NCBI GenBank assembly: GCA_964459445.1
Contig: CAYWMP010000002.1
Coordinates: 1-64,000 of the forward strand
Direction of reading: 5' to 3'
Length of the DNA stretch: 64,000 nucleotides
Source of the DNA: CAYWMP01 sp964459445
GTDB taxonomy: Bacteria; Desulfobacterota; DSM-4660; Desulfatiglandales; HGW-15
Part shown: in pieces, positions 35,547 to 44,474 of the stretch
Layout of the letters: each line of letters begins with the position of its first letter
How positions within the stretch are numbered: position 1 is the stretch's first letter
The notes under the pieces: model-generated
Told to the model about the DNA's origin: nothing
Seen by the model: the letters and a program-made list of their open reading frames with translations, nothing else
Databases searched by the model: none
Made by a program: the position numbers and the translations under genes

Positions 35547-36494
35547 CTAGCCGATGCTGCAAGAGATACCCATTTTTATGAACAAATTCCGAAACCGTTC
35601 GACCTGCCCGGTCTCTGGAGTGGGCGTAGAATCATAGGGGAAATCGCGATCCAGCATTTCGTATTTTGATTTGCCGAAGCTATGAAATGGAAGCAGATTC
35701 ACTTCTCTCAGTGAATCCAATTTTATAACAAAAGTGGCAATCGCCCGAATGACCTCGATATTGTCGTTAAAATCTGGAATAACCGGGACCCTAATGATTA
35801 AATCTTTTCCCAGTTCGGAAAGAAACACAACATTTTTCAGAATTACTCGGTTTGACACCCCGCTGAAGCGGCGGTGGCATTCCTCGTCAATACACTTGAT
35901 ATCGTAAAGAAAGAGGTCATTCACAGCGGCAATCTGCGAAAGTTTTTTATGGTCGGTTATGTACCCGCAGGTTTCAATCGCTGTGTGAAGATATTGCTTT
36001 CGGCAAGACGCGAGCAAGGCTTGCAAAAATTGAAATTGGAGAAGGGGCTCCCCACCGGAGAAAGTTACCCCTCCGCCGGATCTCGTGTAGAAGGGAGCGG
36101 AATGCGTGACCTCCCCGATCACCCTCGAAACGGACATGGTTGTGCCGAACAGTTTTCGGGCACCGTTCTCGCAGGCGGCCACACACCTACCACAACCGAT
36201 ACAGGCGCGCCGATCAAGCCGGATAATTTCCTCCAAAGTCACGGAAATTGCCTGCTCCGGGCATACCTCAATGCAACGCCCACAGCCTACGCAACGCTTC
36301 TGCAGAATCCCGAGTTCCGCCCGTGGACTTTGAGATTCGGGATTTGAACACCAGAGGCAGTTAAGGGGGCAGCCTTTAAGAAAGACAATCGTCCGGATAC
36401 CGGGTCCATCATGGATGGAATAATCCTGGATATCGAATATCGTCCCCTCAATCTCTTGAAACCTGCTTTGGAGATGGCTTGTGTTACTTTGCAC
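35547..36494 (-). CDS. glycyl radical enzyme activating protein (radical SAM)
   Basis: A 315-residue radical SAM enzyme that abstracts hydrogen from the glycine of the adjacent glycyl radical enzyme. The N-terminus has IQDYSIHDGPGIRT and the SAM cluster motif CPLNCLWC (about 45-52). A ferredoxin-type insertion with two 4Fe-4S motifs (CVGCGRCIEVCP, CIGCGRCVAAC) follows, as in activases of dehydratase-type enzymes. The GGEPLLQ motif and C-terminal TIM-barrel parts (VPVIPDFND) are normal. I take GTG 36494 as the start since AGGGGAG precedes it; an ATG at 36542 lacks a site. It lies downstream of its enzyme gene with a MITE-like insertion between. Confidence 0.9.
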   Translation of the reverse strand: MQSNTSHLQSRFQEIEGTIFDIQDYSIHDGPGIRTIVFLKGCPLNCLWCSNPESQSPRAELGILQKRCVGCGRCIEVCPEQAISVTLEEIIRLDRRACIGCGRCVAACENGARKLFGTTMSVSRVIGEVTHSAPFYTRSGGGVTFSGGEPLLQFQFLQALLASCRKQYLHTAIETCGYITDHKKLSQIAAVNDLFLYDIKCIDEECHRRFSGVSNRVILKNVVFLSELGKDLIIRVPVIPDFNDNIEVIRAIATFVIKLDSLREVNLLPFHSFGKSKYEMLDRDFPYDSTPTPETGQVERFRNLFIKMGISCSIG

Positions 36495-36587
36495 GACGTG
36501 GAACTCTCCCCTTAGGGCTCGCACGAAATACCTGCACATCATTTGTTTTCAGGTATGAGTTTAGGTTTTTGAAACGCGATCATACTA

Positions 36588-36806
36588 TGGGCACTAGGGT
36601 CTTTTTTCAAGACGGCCGCCCAAATAGAGCCCGTGCTTCTTACCGCCCCCATGATTCGGCAGGTGGTTCCGGGAGAGGCACAAAAGGCTAATGGCGCAGG
36701 AACGAGATGGCTCTGTGGGGATGCTTCCAAAACATGTTGGATGTGGGTGCCGTTCCACGACCTCCCAAGATATGGCGGCGCTCTTGAAAAAAGACCCCAG
36801 TGCCCA
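36588..36806. repeat. MITE-like element with 33-bp inverted ends
   Basis: The 33 bases at 36588-36620 match the reverse complement of 36774-36806 at 30 positions (core GGGTCTTTTTTCAAGA). Total length is 219 bp and the interior has no gene. It sits in the gap between the glycyl radical enzyme and its activase. It may act as an internal transcription terminator, lowering activase expression relative to the enzyme, or be a recent insertion. Confidence 0.7.
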
Positions 36807-36868
36807 ATGATCACATCATTTCATAAATCTAAAATGTTACGTTTTCAGATATTCTTGTGCGAGATTTC

Positions 36869-39367
36869 TTAGAGCATCATATTTTCGGTTCTTCCAATAA
36901 TGTCATCCTGAACTTTCGGGTCGAGTGCAGTAAAAAGGGCGCTGTACCCGGCCACTCGTACCATAAGATCCGGGTACTTTGCCGGGTGGTGCTTTGCCTC
37001 CCGAAGCGTTTCGCCGTCAACGATATTAAACTGAACGTGCATGCCTTTCAAATCCCCCAGAAAGGTGCGGATGAGGGAGGAGAACTTTCTCTTTCCTGTT
37101 TCATCTTTCAGTACAAGAGGAGAAAATTTCATGTTAAAAAGGTTCCCGCCGGAACAGAGTAGATTTGGTATTTTGGCAACCGATTTCATTGCTCGGAGGG
37201 GGCCCTTTCGGTCCATGCCATGGGTTGGGGAGGTCGTATCCGCAGTTGGTTCCCCATCTTGGCGACCATCCGGCGTAGCGCCTATATACTGACCAAAGGG
37301 GATGTTCCCAGAAACCGTACTTGTCGATGCCTGCCAGGTGCATCCCCGAGGTCCCTTGCCGTATCTTGTCACTTTGTACTTGGGCAGTTCCCGGCAGAAA
37401 AGATCGAGGGCCGCGGCGGTTAAATTGTCCGCATAATCATCATCGTTTCCGTATTTGGGAACCTCAAGAAGCATTCTGCGAATCTCCTCGCCTGAGGGAG
37501 TGGTCGCTTGATCACTGAAATTCGTATCCATTGCATGAAGTAGCTGTGCTCCGGTCAGTTTCTCTTCCTTGTAGACAAGTTTTTTGATAGCAGCCAATGA
37601 GTCGCCCACATTGGCGAGTCCAACGATCAGCGGTCCACAAAAATCGTATACCGCGCCACCTTGCTTGATGGTTTTCCCTCTTCCAATACATTCTTCCACA
37701 AAACAAGAAACAAAAGGGTTAGGGACGAGTTCTTCCATGGAAGTGTCTATACTATTATCAAGGGTTACCTGGAGTTTAGTAAAAAAACGGGCTTGACGTT
37801 GCCAGTTCTCCAAAACTTCTTCGAATGAACCAAAAGAGGAAAGGTCGCCGTCCTGGGGATGCAGCCTGTGGCCGGTTTTCGGATCGCACCCACCGTGCAG
37901 GGCGATTTCCAATATTTTAAGCATACTTATAAAAGAAGCCCCATTTGGCCGATACCCCTCCCTTCCCTCCACAATCGGTTCGACACAGCCAACAACCGAC
38001 CAGTTCACCGCATCTTCATAGTCGATGCCTCGATTCAAAAGGGACGGGATGACAGTCTCATCGCTGTACAGCCCCGGTTGTCCCCCACCGAGTCTGACAA
38101 CGTCTATGACCTCCTGCAGAAACGCCTCAGACACGCCATCATGAAACCGGAAAGAAAGTGATGGCGCACTGAGCCTTATGGCCTTCTGAGTACCCAGAAT
38201 GAGGTAAGAAAGGAGATTGGTTGCATCTTTGCCGCCATAATGCTGACCACTGAAGGTTATATTTTGAAAAACCTGATAACCCGCGAAGAATTGGGTACTG
38301 TCCCAATCACGGATCTTATTCACTGTAAACAGTTTGAGCCAAAAGCACTGCAGCAGTTCGGCCGCCTCTTCGGTAGTGATCGCGCCTCGTTCGAAATCAG
38401 AAAGAAGATAGGGATAGAGCGTCTGATCCAATCGTCCAAGAGACATTGAATGACCGTTATTTTCGATCTGAAGGATAGCCTGTACGAACCATAGCGATTG
38501 CAGGGCCTCATAAAAACTCCTCGCCGGATTGTAGGGAACTCGTTCACAGATTGCTGCAATCTTCTTCAGCTCATCTTGCCGCTTCGGATTCTTTTCCTTT
38601 GTAGCCAGCTCATTCGCAAGCGCTGCATACCGATTGGCAAAAATGACGGCGCCATCCAAGGCCAAAAGGGCTGCAGAGTAAAAACCTCTTTTCCGTACCG
38701 CCTCAGGCTCTGCCATATCCAAGGCCTCCAGGTTCTGTTTAATCTCCTCCACAAGTCCCTTAATGCCCTTGCTCAGCAGTTTTTTAAAATCGATGGTGAT
38801 ATGGCCGTCCCCGCCCTGCATGAGCCAGTAACTGTTAATCACCATCATATCCGAGGCTTTCTGAACATCATCGGGGAGGATTGACAAAACCCGTTCGCAA
38901 TGGGTTTTCGTGTGCCATTGGGGCAGAAGCTCTTTAAGTTCGGCGCGGACATCCGACCGAATCGCATACCGATCACCGGGACGTTCATCAAAATAAAAGG
39001 GATTACCATCGAGCTCCCGTTCAATCCATTCGACTTCAAACTCCGGGAAAAGCTCAACACCACGCGGGTGTTTCGCCGTATTCCCCACCAGTAATTCACC
39101 GTCGAGAATATAAATGGACATATTTTCGAGCATGCGGGTAAGAGCCTTGGCCCTCTTCATAATGATGGAATCGCTCTGATACTCCTGGTAGGCCTGGGTG
39201 TAATGCCGTACGCGCTCAGAGGATATTTCCGGCATAAGATCAAGAAGATGATTCCGCAATCGGTCGATTCTTTCCGATCTTTTCTCTGCGATTTTTTTGG
39301 CTGTAACGCCATCCGGCAGCCCCGGATCCCTCAACGTTTCGGCGGTTGATGCGCTAACCCCTTGCAT
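36869..39367 (-). CDS. glycyl radical enzyme (PFL-like, dehydratase/lyase type)
   Basis: An 832-residue oxygen-sensitive radical enzyme. The catalytic Cys461 is in GCVEP, where Glu463 marks the dehydratase/lyase type (glycerol, propanediol and hydroxyproline dehydratases, choline TMA-lyase and the isethionate/DHPS sulfite-lyases) rather than true pyruvate formate-lyase. The glycyl radical site is Gly807 in VRVAGYS. The N-terminal extension of about 30 residues is not a clear microcompartment targeting helix. The start has GGAGG 6 bases upstream. It diverges from an aldo/keto reductase gene and precedes its activase. Position next to a polyol-like transporter suggests a polyol or sulfonate-type substrate, but the subclass cannot be assigned by eye. 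Confidence 0.92.
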   Translation of the reverse strand: MQGVSASTAETLRDPGLPDGVTAKKIAEKRSERIDRLRNHLLDLMPEISSERVRHYTQAYQEYQSDSIIMKRAKALTRMLENMSIYILDGELLVGNTAKHPRGVELFPEFEVEWIERELDGNPFYFDERPGDRYAIRSDVRAELKELLPQWHTKTHCERVLSILPDDVQKASDMMVINSYWLMQGGDGHITIDFKKLLSKGIKGLVEEIKQNLEALDMAEPEAVRKRGFYSAALLALDGAVIFANRYAALANELATKEKNPKRQDELKKIAAICERVPYNPARSFYEALQSLWFVQAILQIENNGHSMSLGRLDQTLYPYLLSDFERGAITTEEAAELLQCFWLKLFTVNKIRDWDSTQFFAGYQVFQNITFSGQHYGGKDATNLLSYLILGTQKAIRLSAPSLSFRFHDGVSEAFLQEVIDVVRLGGGQPGLYSDETVIPSLLNRGIDYEDAVNWSVVGCVEPIVEGREGYRPNGASFISMLKILEIALHGGCDPKTGHRLHPQDGDLSSFGSFEEVLENWQRQARFFTKLQVTLDNSIDTSMEELVPNPFVSCFVEECIGRGKTIKQGGAVYDFCGPLIVGLANVGDSLAAIKKLVYKEEKLTGAQLLHAMDTNFSDQATTPSGEEIRRMLLEVPKYGNDDDYADNLTAAALDLFCRELPKYKVTRYGKGPRGCTWQASTSTVSGNIPFGQYIGATPDGRQDGEPTADTTSPTHGMDRKGPLRAMKSVAKIPNLLCSGGNLFNMKFSPLVLKDETGKRKFSSLIRTFLGDLKGMHVQFNIVDGETLREAKHHPAKYPDLMVRVAGYSALFTALDPKVQDDIIGRTENMML

Positions 39368-39494
39368 AGTAACCTCCCTTGGATTCGTAAAAAAAGTTGC
39401 ATTTATACACTTCTGTTTTTGGCTATTTTGTTGTTATTTAAGCGAAAACTCTGTGATTTTTTGAATCCTTGTCCCTAAAGCTTCATAATGAAAT

Positions 39495-39523
39495 GTTGTA
39501 AACCCAATCTCAACCAGTGTCAA
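39495..39523 (-). promoter_or_regulatory. candidate sigma-70 promoter for glycyl radical enzyme
   Basis: On the minus strand, a perfect -35 TTGACA (39518-39523) is followed after 17 bases by TACAAC (39495-39500), 4 of 6 to consensus. It lies about 130 bp upstream of the enzyme start, leaving a long leader. Confidence 0.45.
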
Positions 39524-39536
39524 TTTTGAATTCTGT

Positions 39537-39565
39537 TTGACACACAATGGTAATTTCTCTAGAGT
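39537..39565 (+). promoter_or_regulatory. candidate sigma-70 promoter for aldo/keto reductase
   Basis: A perfect -35 TTGACA (39537-39542) with a 17-base spacer and -10 TAGAGT (39560-39565), 4 of 6 to consensus, 127 bp before the ATG. It mirrors the minus-strand promoter; the two -35 boxes are 13 bases apart, so one regulator could control both. Confidence 0.45.
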
Positions 39566-39691
39566 CCTTCAACGAAAAAGCAAGTTCTTATCACCTCACC
39601 TCATCTACCTCACCAATTGCATATGAAAATGAACATAATATTTCATAACTAAAAACGTTAGGAAACAATCTTGGGAGCAGGAGGCAATCAT

Positions 39692-40549
39692 ATGATTCAA
39701 AAAATTCTGTTCGGGAAAACAAATCATCAGAGTTCCAGGGCCATTTTCGGTTCTGTAAGCCTAGGCGGAGTCAGTCAGTCTGAAGCTGATCGAGCGCTGG
39801 ACCTCCTGTGGGAATACGGTGTAAACCATATTGATACGGCACCCAAATACGGAGAGGCCGAACTGCGGTTGGGACCATGGATGAAGCAGTATCGCAATCA
39901 ATTTTTCCTGGCCACCAAAACCAATGAACGAACCTATCAGGATGCAAAGGAGCAGTTTTATCGATCGCTGGAAAGACTCCAGGTGGACAGCGTTGATCTA
40001 CTTCAGTTTCACAACCTGACGGATGTAGTCGAACGTGAAATCATCATGGGACCGGGCGGGGCGTTGGAATTCGTGATCGAAGCAAAAGAAAAGGGATTAA
40101 CCCGATATATCGGCATCACCGGTCACGGCCTTCATTCCCCGCGGTTTCATATGCAGACCCTGGAACGATTTGCCTTTGATAGCGTATTGCTACCTTGCAA
40201 TTATTTGCTCTTGCAAGACCCGAATTACGCAGCCGAATTTGAAAATCTTCTTACTTACTGCCGGAATCATCACGTAGCGGTGCAGACAATCAAGTCGATC
40301 GCGCGGGGTTACTGGGGGGATAAGGGGTGGAGTCACAGCACCTGGTATGAACCCCTGTCAGACGAAAAGGCTATCACAAAAAATGTTCACTGGGTATTAG
40401 GTATTCCCGATATATTTCTCAACACGGTAGGCGATTTGCAGGAACTGCCCAAGGTTTTGAAAGCTGCCGATAGTTTTGAAAAACGCCCTTCCAACGAAGA
40501 AATGACCGAAACGGTTGAAAAAATGAATATGCAGAAGCTATTCAGTTAG
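39692..40549 (+). CDS. aldo/keto reductase
   Basis: A 285-residue NAD(P)H-dependent reductase with a TIM-barrel fold. Motifs: GSVSLGGVSQSEADRALD, GVNHIDTAPKYGEAE (the catalytic Asp and Tyr in DTAPKYG), LATKT (Lys), DSVDLLQFHNL (His of the HxL region). The usual C-terminal pyrophosphate-binding SIARG segment is present. AGGAGG lies 7 bases before ATG 39692. It diverges from the glycyl radical enzyme and could reduce the aldehyde or ketone that enzyme makes. Its stop interlocks with the stop of the convergent BtpA gene by 4 bases. Confidence 0.88.
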   Translation: MIQKILFGKTNHQSSRAIFGSVSLGGVSQSEADRALDLLWEYGVNHIDTAPKYGEAELRLGPWMKQYRNQFFLATKTNERTYQDAKEQFYRSLERLQVDSVDLLQFHNLTDVVEREIIMGPGGALEFVIEAKEKGLTRYIGITGHGLHSPRFHMQTLERFAFDSVLLPCNYLLLQDPNYAAEFENLLTYCRNHHVAVQTIKSIARGYWGDKGWSHSTWYEPLSDEKAITKNVHWVLGIPDIFLNTVGDLQELPKVLKAADSFEKRPSNEEMTETVEKMNMQKLFS

Positions 40550-41361
40550 CCGTTCCGATTTTCTTTAACCCTATTCATAAATGCTTTTACGCGGTTTACA
40601 TCAATATGGTTTTCAAACACGCCGTCGTATTTGAAGGTCGTCCCGACTACTGCCCCGTCGGCGATACCGAGCTGTTCTTCCACATTCTCAAGGCGCACAC
40701 CCGTATTGGCGAATACAATTGTATCAGGCACGGCCTCTTTGACCTTTTTTAATACTTCCTTGTCCGTCTGCACCCCCGCCGTCAGCCCGGAGACACACAA
40801 AGCATCCGGGCGGTAATTGAATACGGTCGATTTGGCAATGTCCACAATGTCGCGCTCTGCCAAATAGAGTGCCGCTTCCGGCACAATATTGAACAACAGC
40901 TTTACATGTTGGGCTCCGATGGCGTGCTGATGGCGCACCACGGTCCCGCAGTCGGTATTCCATAAGCCGAAATCGCTGGCGTAAACGCCTGTGAAAACCT
41001 CGCGCACAAAAAGGGCATCGGTCGCAACAGCCAGATCTAGTGATGCTGCAGGATCCCAGAGAACATTGACGCCGAAGGGTATGTGAATTTCAGGCATCAG
41101 CTCGCCAATAATTCTCGCCATGGCAGCCACAGTGACCGTCTCCACCTTTTTCAGATAAGGCAAACTAAACTCATTTGAAAACATCACGGCATCAACACCG
41201 CCTTCCTGAAGGGCCGCAAGATCCTTGCGTGCCCATTCGACGACGTCCTCCATTCCCTTTTGTATATCAAAGGAAGGATCGCCCGGAAGAGCGTCCAAAT
41301 GGCACATGCCGATAATGGGTTTGCGACATCCAAATACTTCTTCTATCCAGTCTTTTCTCAT
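40546..41361 (-). CDS. BtpA-family TIM-barrel protein (copy 1)
   Basis: A 271-residue protein of the BtpA family. The family start GMCHLDALPGDPSFD is clear, as are MFSNEF, IPFGVNVLWDPAASLDLA and DGAVVGTTFKYDGVFENHID at the end. BtpA was named from photosystem I biogenesis in cyanobacteria, but family members such as SgcQ of E. coli occur in sugar operons, and a barrel enzyme is likely. It shares roughly a third of residues by eye with the second copy at 41950, so they may be a heteromeric pair or act in sequence. This is the last gene of the long minus-strand array. Confidence 0.85.
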   Translation of the reverse strand: MRKDWIEEVFGCRKPIIGMCHLDALPGDPSFDIQKGMEDVVEWARKDLAALQEGGVDAVMFSNEFSLPYLKKVETVTVAAMARIIGELMPEIHIPFGVNVLWDPAASLDLAVATDALFVREVFTGVYASDFGLWNTDCGTVVRHQHAIGAQHVKLLFNIVPEAALYLAERDIVDIAKSTVFNYRPDALCVSGLTAGVQTDKEVLKKVKEAVPDTIVFANTGVRLENVEEQLGIADGAVVGTTFKYDGVFENHIDVNRVKAFMNRVKENRNG

Positions 41362-41458
41362 AGCGGTTTACCAGATCACTGGAAGCGCGAAGGGCTACCA
41401 TGGAAATTCGCATTAATCAATGAGTGATGCTCCAATAAGATAGTACTTTAGACGCCTC

Positions 41459-41902
41459 TTAAAAGGGAACGCCGGAGACGAGGATTACATTGGCGTAGGG
41501 CGTGAATTCACCTGTTCTTACGATGGCCTTTACTTCTTCTCCCTCTTCAGCACCTCTTAGACCCAGGTGTTTGAATTTTTCGTGAGGGATTTTTTCCACC
41601 ACAATAGCGTTGCCCTTATTATCCAAACCTTCAACAATCTGTATCAATTCCTTATATACTTCAGGACTTATTTCCTCTGTCTCATTGGCAATAATTATCT
41701 TCTCTATTTCCAGATCATTTAAAACGACTTTCACCACATCTAAAAATCTCGGAAGATTATACCCCACCGCAACGTCAACTTTTTTTGTTAAATCATGTAC
41801 CGGAAAAGGGAATCCTCGATCAACAACGAATAACATATTCCCGTGTCCCATATCAGAAACCACTTGGAGTAATTCAGCATTTAAAATACCGGCCTTTTTC
41901 AT
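41459..41902 (-). CDS. RbsD/FucU-type sugar mutarotase
   Basis: A 147-residue decameric mutarotase-type protein that interconverts ring forms of a sugar. The RbsD hallmarks are in the standard positions: N-terminal KKAGILNAEL, His20 in MGHGN and Asp28 in VVDRG, and the C-terminal VRTGEFTPYANVILVSGVPF (the RTGE...Y-N-I block). Strong ribosome-binding site AAAGGAGG. It lies between the two BtpA genes, implying that the pathway handles a cyclic sugar or sugar phosphate rather than only a linear polyol. Confidence 0.9.
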   Translation of the reverse strand: MKKAGILNAELLQVVSDMGHGNMLFVVDRGFPFPVHDLTKKVDVAVGYNLPRFLDVVKVVLNDLEIEKIIIANETEEISPEVYKELIQIVEGLDNKGNAIVVEKIPHEKFKHLGLRGAEEGEEVKAIVRTGEFTPYANVILVSGVPF

Positions 41903-41949
41903 GAAATGATCCTCCTTTCTACGATTTTAAATTCCTAGGCCATAGGCCA

Positions 41950-42771
41950 TCAACGCAGTGTTTTGACCTGATCCATAAACGATTTTGTGCGTTCGAAGGA
42001 AACCGCATTCTGCCATTTCCCTTCTTCTTTGAATTCACTACCCACTATGGCCCCATCAATAATTTTGAAATAGTCCTTAGCATTATCTTTGTTAATTCCA
42101 CTGCCGACAAAGACGGGCAAATCCACAGACGATTTCACAGCTTCGATGTCGGATAAACTTGGTTTTTCGCCCGTGGCGCCGCCGGTTATAATCACGGCAT
42201 CACCTTTGAATGCCTCTACATCATGGGCTTGTTCCTTTATACCCCTATCTGAAGTGATGAAATGACTTCCATGCTTTACAAGAACATCCCCTAGAATCCT
42301 GATTTTATCTCCGCCTATGGCATGTCTGTATCTTAAAGCCTTGGGACCGGAGGCCTCGACAATACCGGCATTCGATATATAGGTATTTGCTAACTCGAAA
42401 ACGCGTATCCATTTAGCACCAGAGGAAACACCGGCTGCCAGCGCCTGTATTGATCCATTAAGATGACAATTGATCCCCACCGGTATTCCGACCGTTTGAA
42501 TAACCGCATAGGCGCACACGGCTAGCGAGGCGGTGGTTTCATGCCCTATCTCGCTTCCCTTCAGGTAGGGATGATCCCACATGTTTTCAATCTGAAGGCC
42601 ATCCACGCCGGCCTTCTCCAATAGCGTTGCCTCTTGAACAGCCGTGTCAATGACCGCGCTTATATCACCCTGAGCGTAGAAGGGTGATCCCGGCAAGGGA
42701 CGCAGATGCACCATTCCAATGACGGGTTTAAAGGTACCGAAAATCTCATTAATCCATTGAACTGAATCCAT
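41950..42771 (-). CDS. BtpA-family TIM-barrel protein (copy 2)
   Basis: A 273-residue BtpA-type protein that opens with IGMVHLRPLPGSPFY, the standard family start, then VDGLQIENMWDHPYL, IPVGINCHLNGSIQALAAG and ends GAIVGSEFKEEGKW. It is closer to the generic BtpA pattern than copy 1. Its start lies 32 bp after the PfkB kinase stop. It probably acts on the phosphorylated product of one of the kinases in the array; this is inference from neighbours. Confidence 0.88.
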   Translation of the reverse strand: MDSVQWINEIFGTFKPVIGMVHLRPLPGSPFYAQGDISAVIDTAVQEATLLEKAGVDGLQIENMWDHPYLKGSEIGHETTASLAVCAYAVIQTVGIPVGINCHLNGSIQALAAGVSSGAKWIRVFELANTYISNAGIVEASGPKALRYRHAIGGDKIRILGDVLVKHGSHFITSDRGIKEQAHDVEAFKGDAVIITGGATGEKPSLSDIEAVKSSVDLPVFVGSGINKDNAKDYFKIIDGAIVGSEFKEEGKWQNAVSFERTKSFMDQVKTLR

Positions 42772-42803
42772 TTTGATTTCTACCTGTCCGGGTTAAAGAT
42801 TGC

Positions 42804-43769
42804 CTAATCTGTGATACTTCCCTTCCGCATCAGGTCCTCCACATCCTGTAATGTTCCCATGGATCGTGCCCCTACCTTTGTACAGCAGATACCACCGCAG
42901 GCATTGGCGAATTTCCCTGATTCTTCCATATTGTATCCCTTTAACAGGCTGAAGATAAACCCTCCATGAAAGGCATCGCCGGCACCGGTTGTATCGACAA
43001 CAGGGACTCGGTATGGTGGAATTTTTAATTTAGTTTTACTATTCAAAACGAGACACCCTCTATCACCGAGTGTGACGGCAACCATGGAGGATCCAAAGTC
43101 GAGCAACTTTTCTGCCTTTTCTTCAAGATCCTCCGAACCTATGAGCTCCTTTGCAGCCTTTTTGCACGGTATAAGGACATCAGCAAGCTCCAATGCCCGA
43201 CTCATTTCCTCTTTCGTCGCCAGTTTTGCTTCTTCGACGAAATAGGACGGTGGCACATCCAAATCAAATACGATTTTTACACCGTTTTCTTTGGCTATTT
43301 CCATGGCCCTGATTATAGGATTCAGGGGAATCAGGCAGGCCTCGGTGTGAAGCACTTTTGACGATTGTATATAGGCTTTATGCTTTTGCTCTATCTCTTC
43401 AGCGTTCAGTTTCACCAAAACATTGGGAAACATGCTTATTGCTCTTTCGCCGTTTTGGTCTACCTGAATCCAGGTAAACATGGAATATTCCCCTTTCACG
43501 ACCTCCGCATGGCTGTAGTCAATACCCTCGTTGTGAAAATCTTCCAGCAAAATTTTTCCGGCGTCATCATCTCCTAATTTTCCAAACCAACCGGTTTGAA
43601 CTCCCAAGCGACCCAACTGCGTGATAACATTGCCGGCTACCCCGCCGGGGTGGATTTCATAACCTTCTGCCATTATTTTCTCATCAGCCGAAGGAATTGT
43701 CGGGAGCAGTGCAAAATAATCGACAGCCAGGGTTCCGATTGCTGCCACGTCAATGGATTTGTTCGACAT
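42804..43769 (-). CDS. PfkB-family carbohydrate kinase
   Basis: A 321-residue ribokinase-fold kinase. The signatures are GGVAGNVITQLGRLG (about 42-56, the PfkB start signature) and DTTGAGDAFHGGFIFSL (about 254-270), with catalytic Asp in GAGD. It phosphorylates a sugar, sugar alcohol or nucleoside with ATP. Ribosome-binding site GGGGGG. The specificity cannot be told from sequence; its partner RbsD mutarotase suggests a pentose or similar aldose. Confidence 0.92.
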   Translation of the reverse strand: MSNKSIDVAAIGTLAVDYFALLPTIPSADEKIMAEGYEIHPGGVAGNVITQLGRLGVQTGWFGKLGDDDAGKILLEDFHNEGIDYSHAEVVKGEYSMFTWIQVDQNGERAISMFPNVLVKLNAEEIEQKHKAYIQSSKVLHTEACLIPLNPIIRAMEIAKENGVKIVFDLDVPPSYFVEEAKLATKEEMSRALELADVLIPCKKAAKELIGSEDLEEKAEKLLDFGSSMVAVTLGDRGCLVLNSKTKLKIPPYRVPVVDTTGAGDAFHGGFIFSLLKGYNMEESGKFANACGGICCTKVGARSMGTLQDVEDLMRKGSITD

Positions 43770-43940
43770 AGGTCTTCCCCCCTGTATGCAACAAAGTCAA
43801 TATCGTATGAGTCATCTTGTTTTTCTGATTGCTATTAGGTGACATGTTAGAAACTGACAGAGGAAAGCAAGCTGGGCGTTCCTCCACAGATGTCACCGGC
43901 CTTGTATTCCCACAAAAAAGAGATCGAGGTAATTCGAAGG

Positions 43941-44429
43941 TTATACCTGAATGACGATCCTATCGCCCAGCTTTTTCATTTCAAGATCTTGTTCAGGTGT
44001 AGAGGCTTTTAAGAATACAAAATAATCGAGGACCCGGTCATCGAGCGGTCCGGCAGCAAAATGCCATACACCCTCGGGTAGGTAGATGAGCTCGCCTTTC
44101 ATTACAGGAACGATCTGGATTTGATCCGTCACCGGCGTGTCCCCCGGCGGGGCCAGAGGGACAAACATGTCGGAATTTATCGGTATAAGTATTTCACATG
44201 AAGAAAGATGTCGTTCCATTCTATCGAAAGACGTAAATGGTTTTTTAATTCGGCAGATGCCCACGTCATAACCTTCGGCATAACCGGGAAATTTGCCCAG
44301 AGGATTCCAGAAATCGAGCAGGTCGTTACTGAAAAGCGGTTCGTCTTGAGGAACTTTTGTTATCCAGAACATGCCGGAAGTGGATTCATCGATACTTTCT
44401 CGCTCAATACCTTTGATTATTTCGCCCAT
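43941..44429 (-). CDS. ureidoglycolate lyase (AllA)-like cupin
   Basis: A 162-residue cupin-like protein similar in design to AllA. The ERHLSSCEILIPINSDMFVPLAP stretch and the GELIYLPEGVWHFAAGPL stretch match the order of AllA's conserved ERH...PM and V-W-H blocks. True AllA releases urea from ureidoglycolate, but the sugar-operon context suggests a different substrate, perhaps an isomerase or lyase on a sugar acid. It lies between the ATPase and the PfkB kinase genes. Confidence 0.65.
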   Translation of the reverse strand: MGEIIKGIERESIDESTSGMFWITKVPQDEPLFSNDLLDFWNPLGKFPGYAEGYDVGICRIKKPFTSFDRMERHLSSCEILIPINSDMFVPLAPPGDTPVTDQIQIVPVMKGELIYLPEGVWHFAAGPLDDRVLDYFVFLKASTPEQDLEMKKLGDRIVIQV

Positions 44430-44474
44430 TGCATTACTCGCTCATTATAGTTGGATTGGTAATAGGACGTCTCG

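Larger units (their letters stand above)
39368..39691. other. divergent regulatory region between GRE and aldo/keto reductase
   Basis: It is AT-rich, with no gene. It contains two back-to-back promoter candidates (separate entries) and a symmetric TGTCAA-N13-TTGACA arrangement at 39518-39542, a possible operator. No fumarate/nitrate-regulator type box was noticed. Confidence 0.5.

Noticed and set aside
35370..35669. 99-codon plus-strand ORF
   Set aside because: It overlaps the activase gene antisense, and its own part outside has no start signal.
36539..36814. 91-codon minus-strand ORF in the enzyme-activase gap
   Set aside because: It consists of the MITE-like element and reads its inverted ends; no ribosome-binding site.
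43941..44429. True purine-degradation AllA
   Set aside because: No allantoin or ureide pathway gene is nearby, and the context is a sugar or polyol operon, so I only call it AllA-like.
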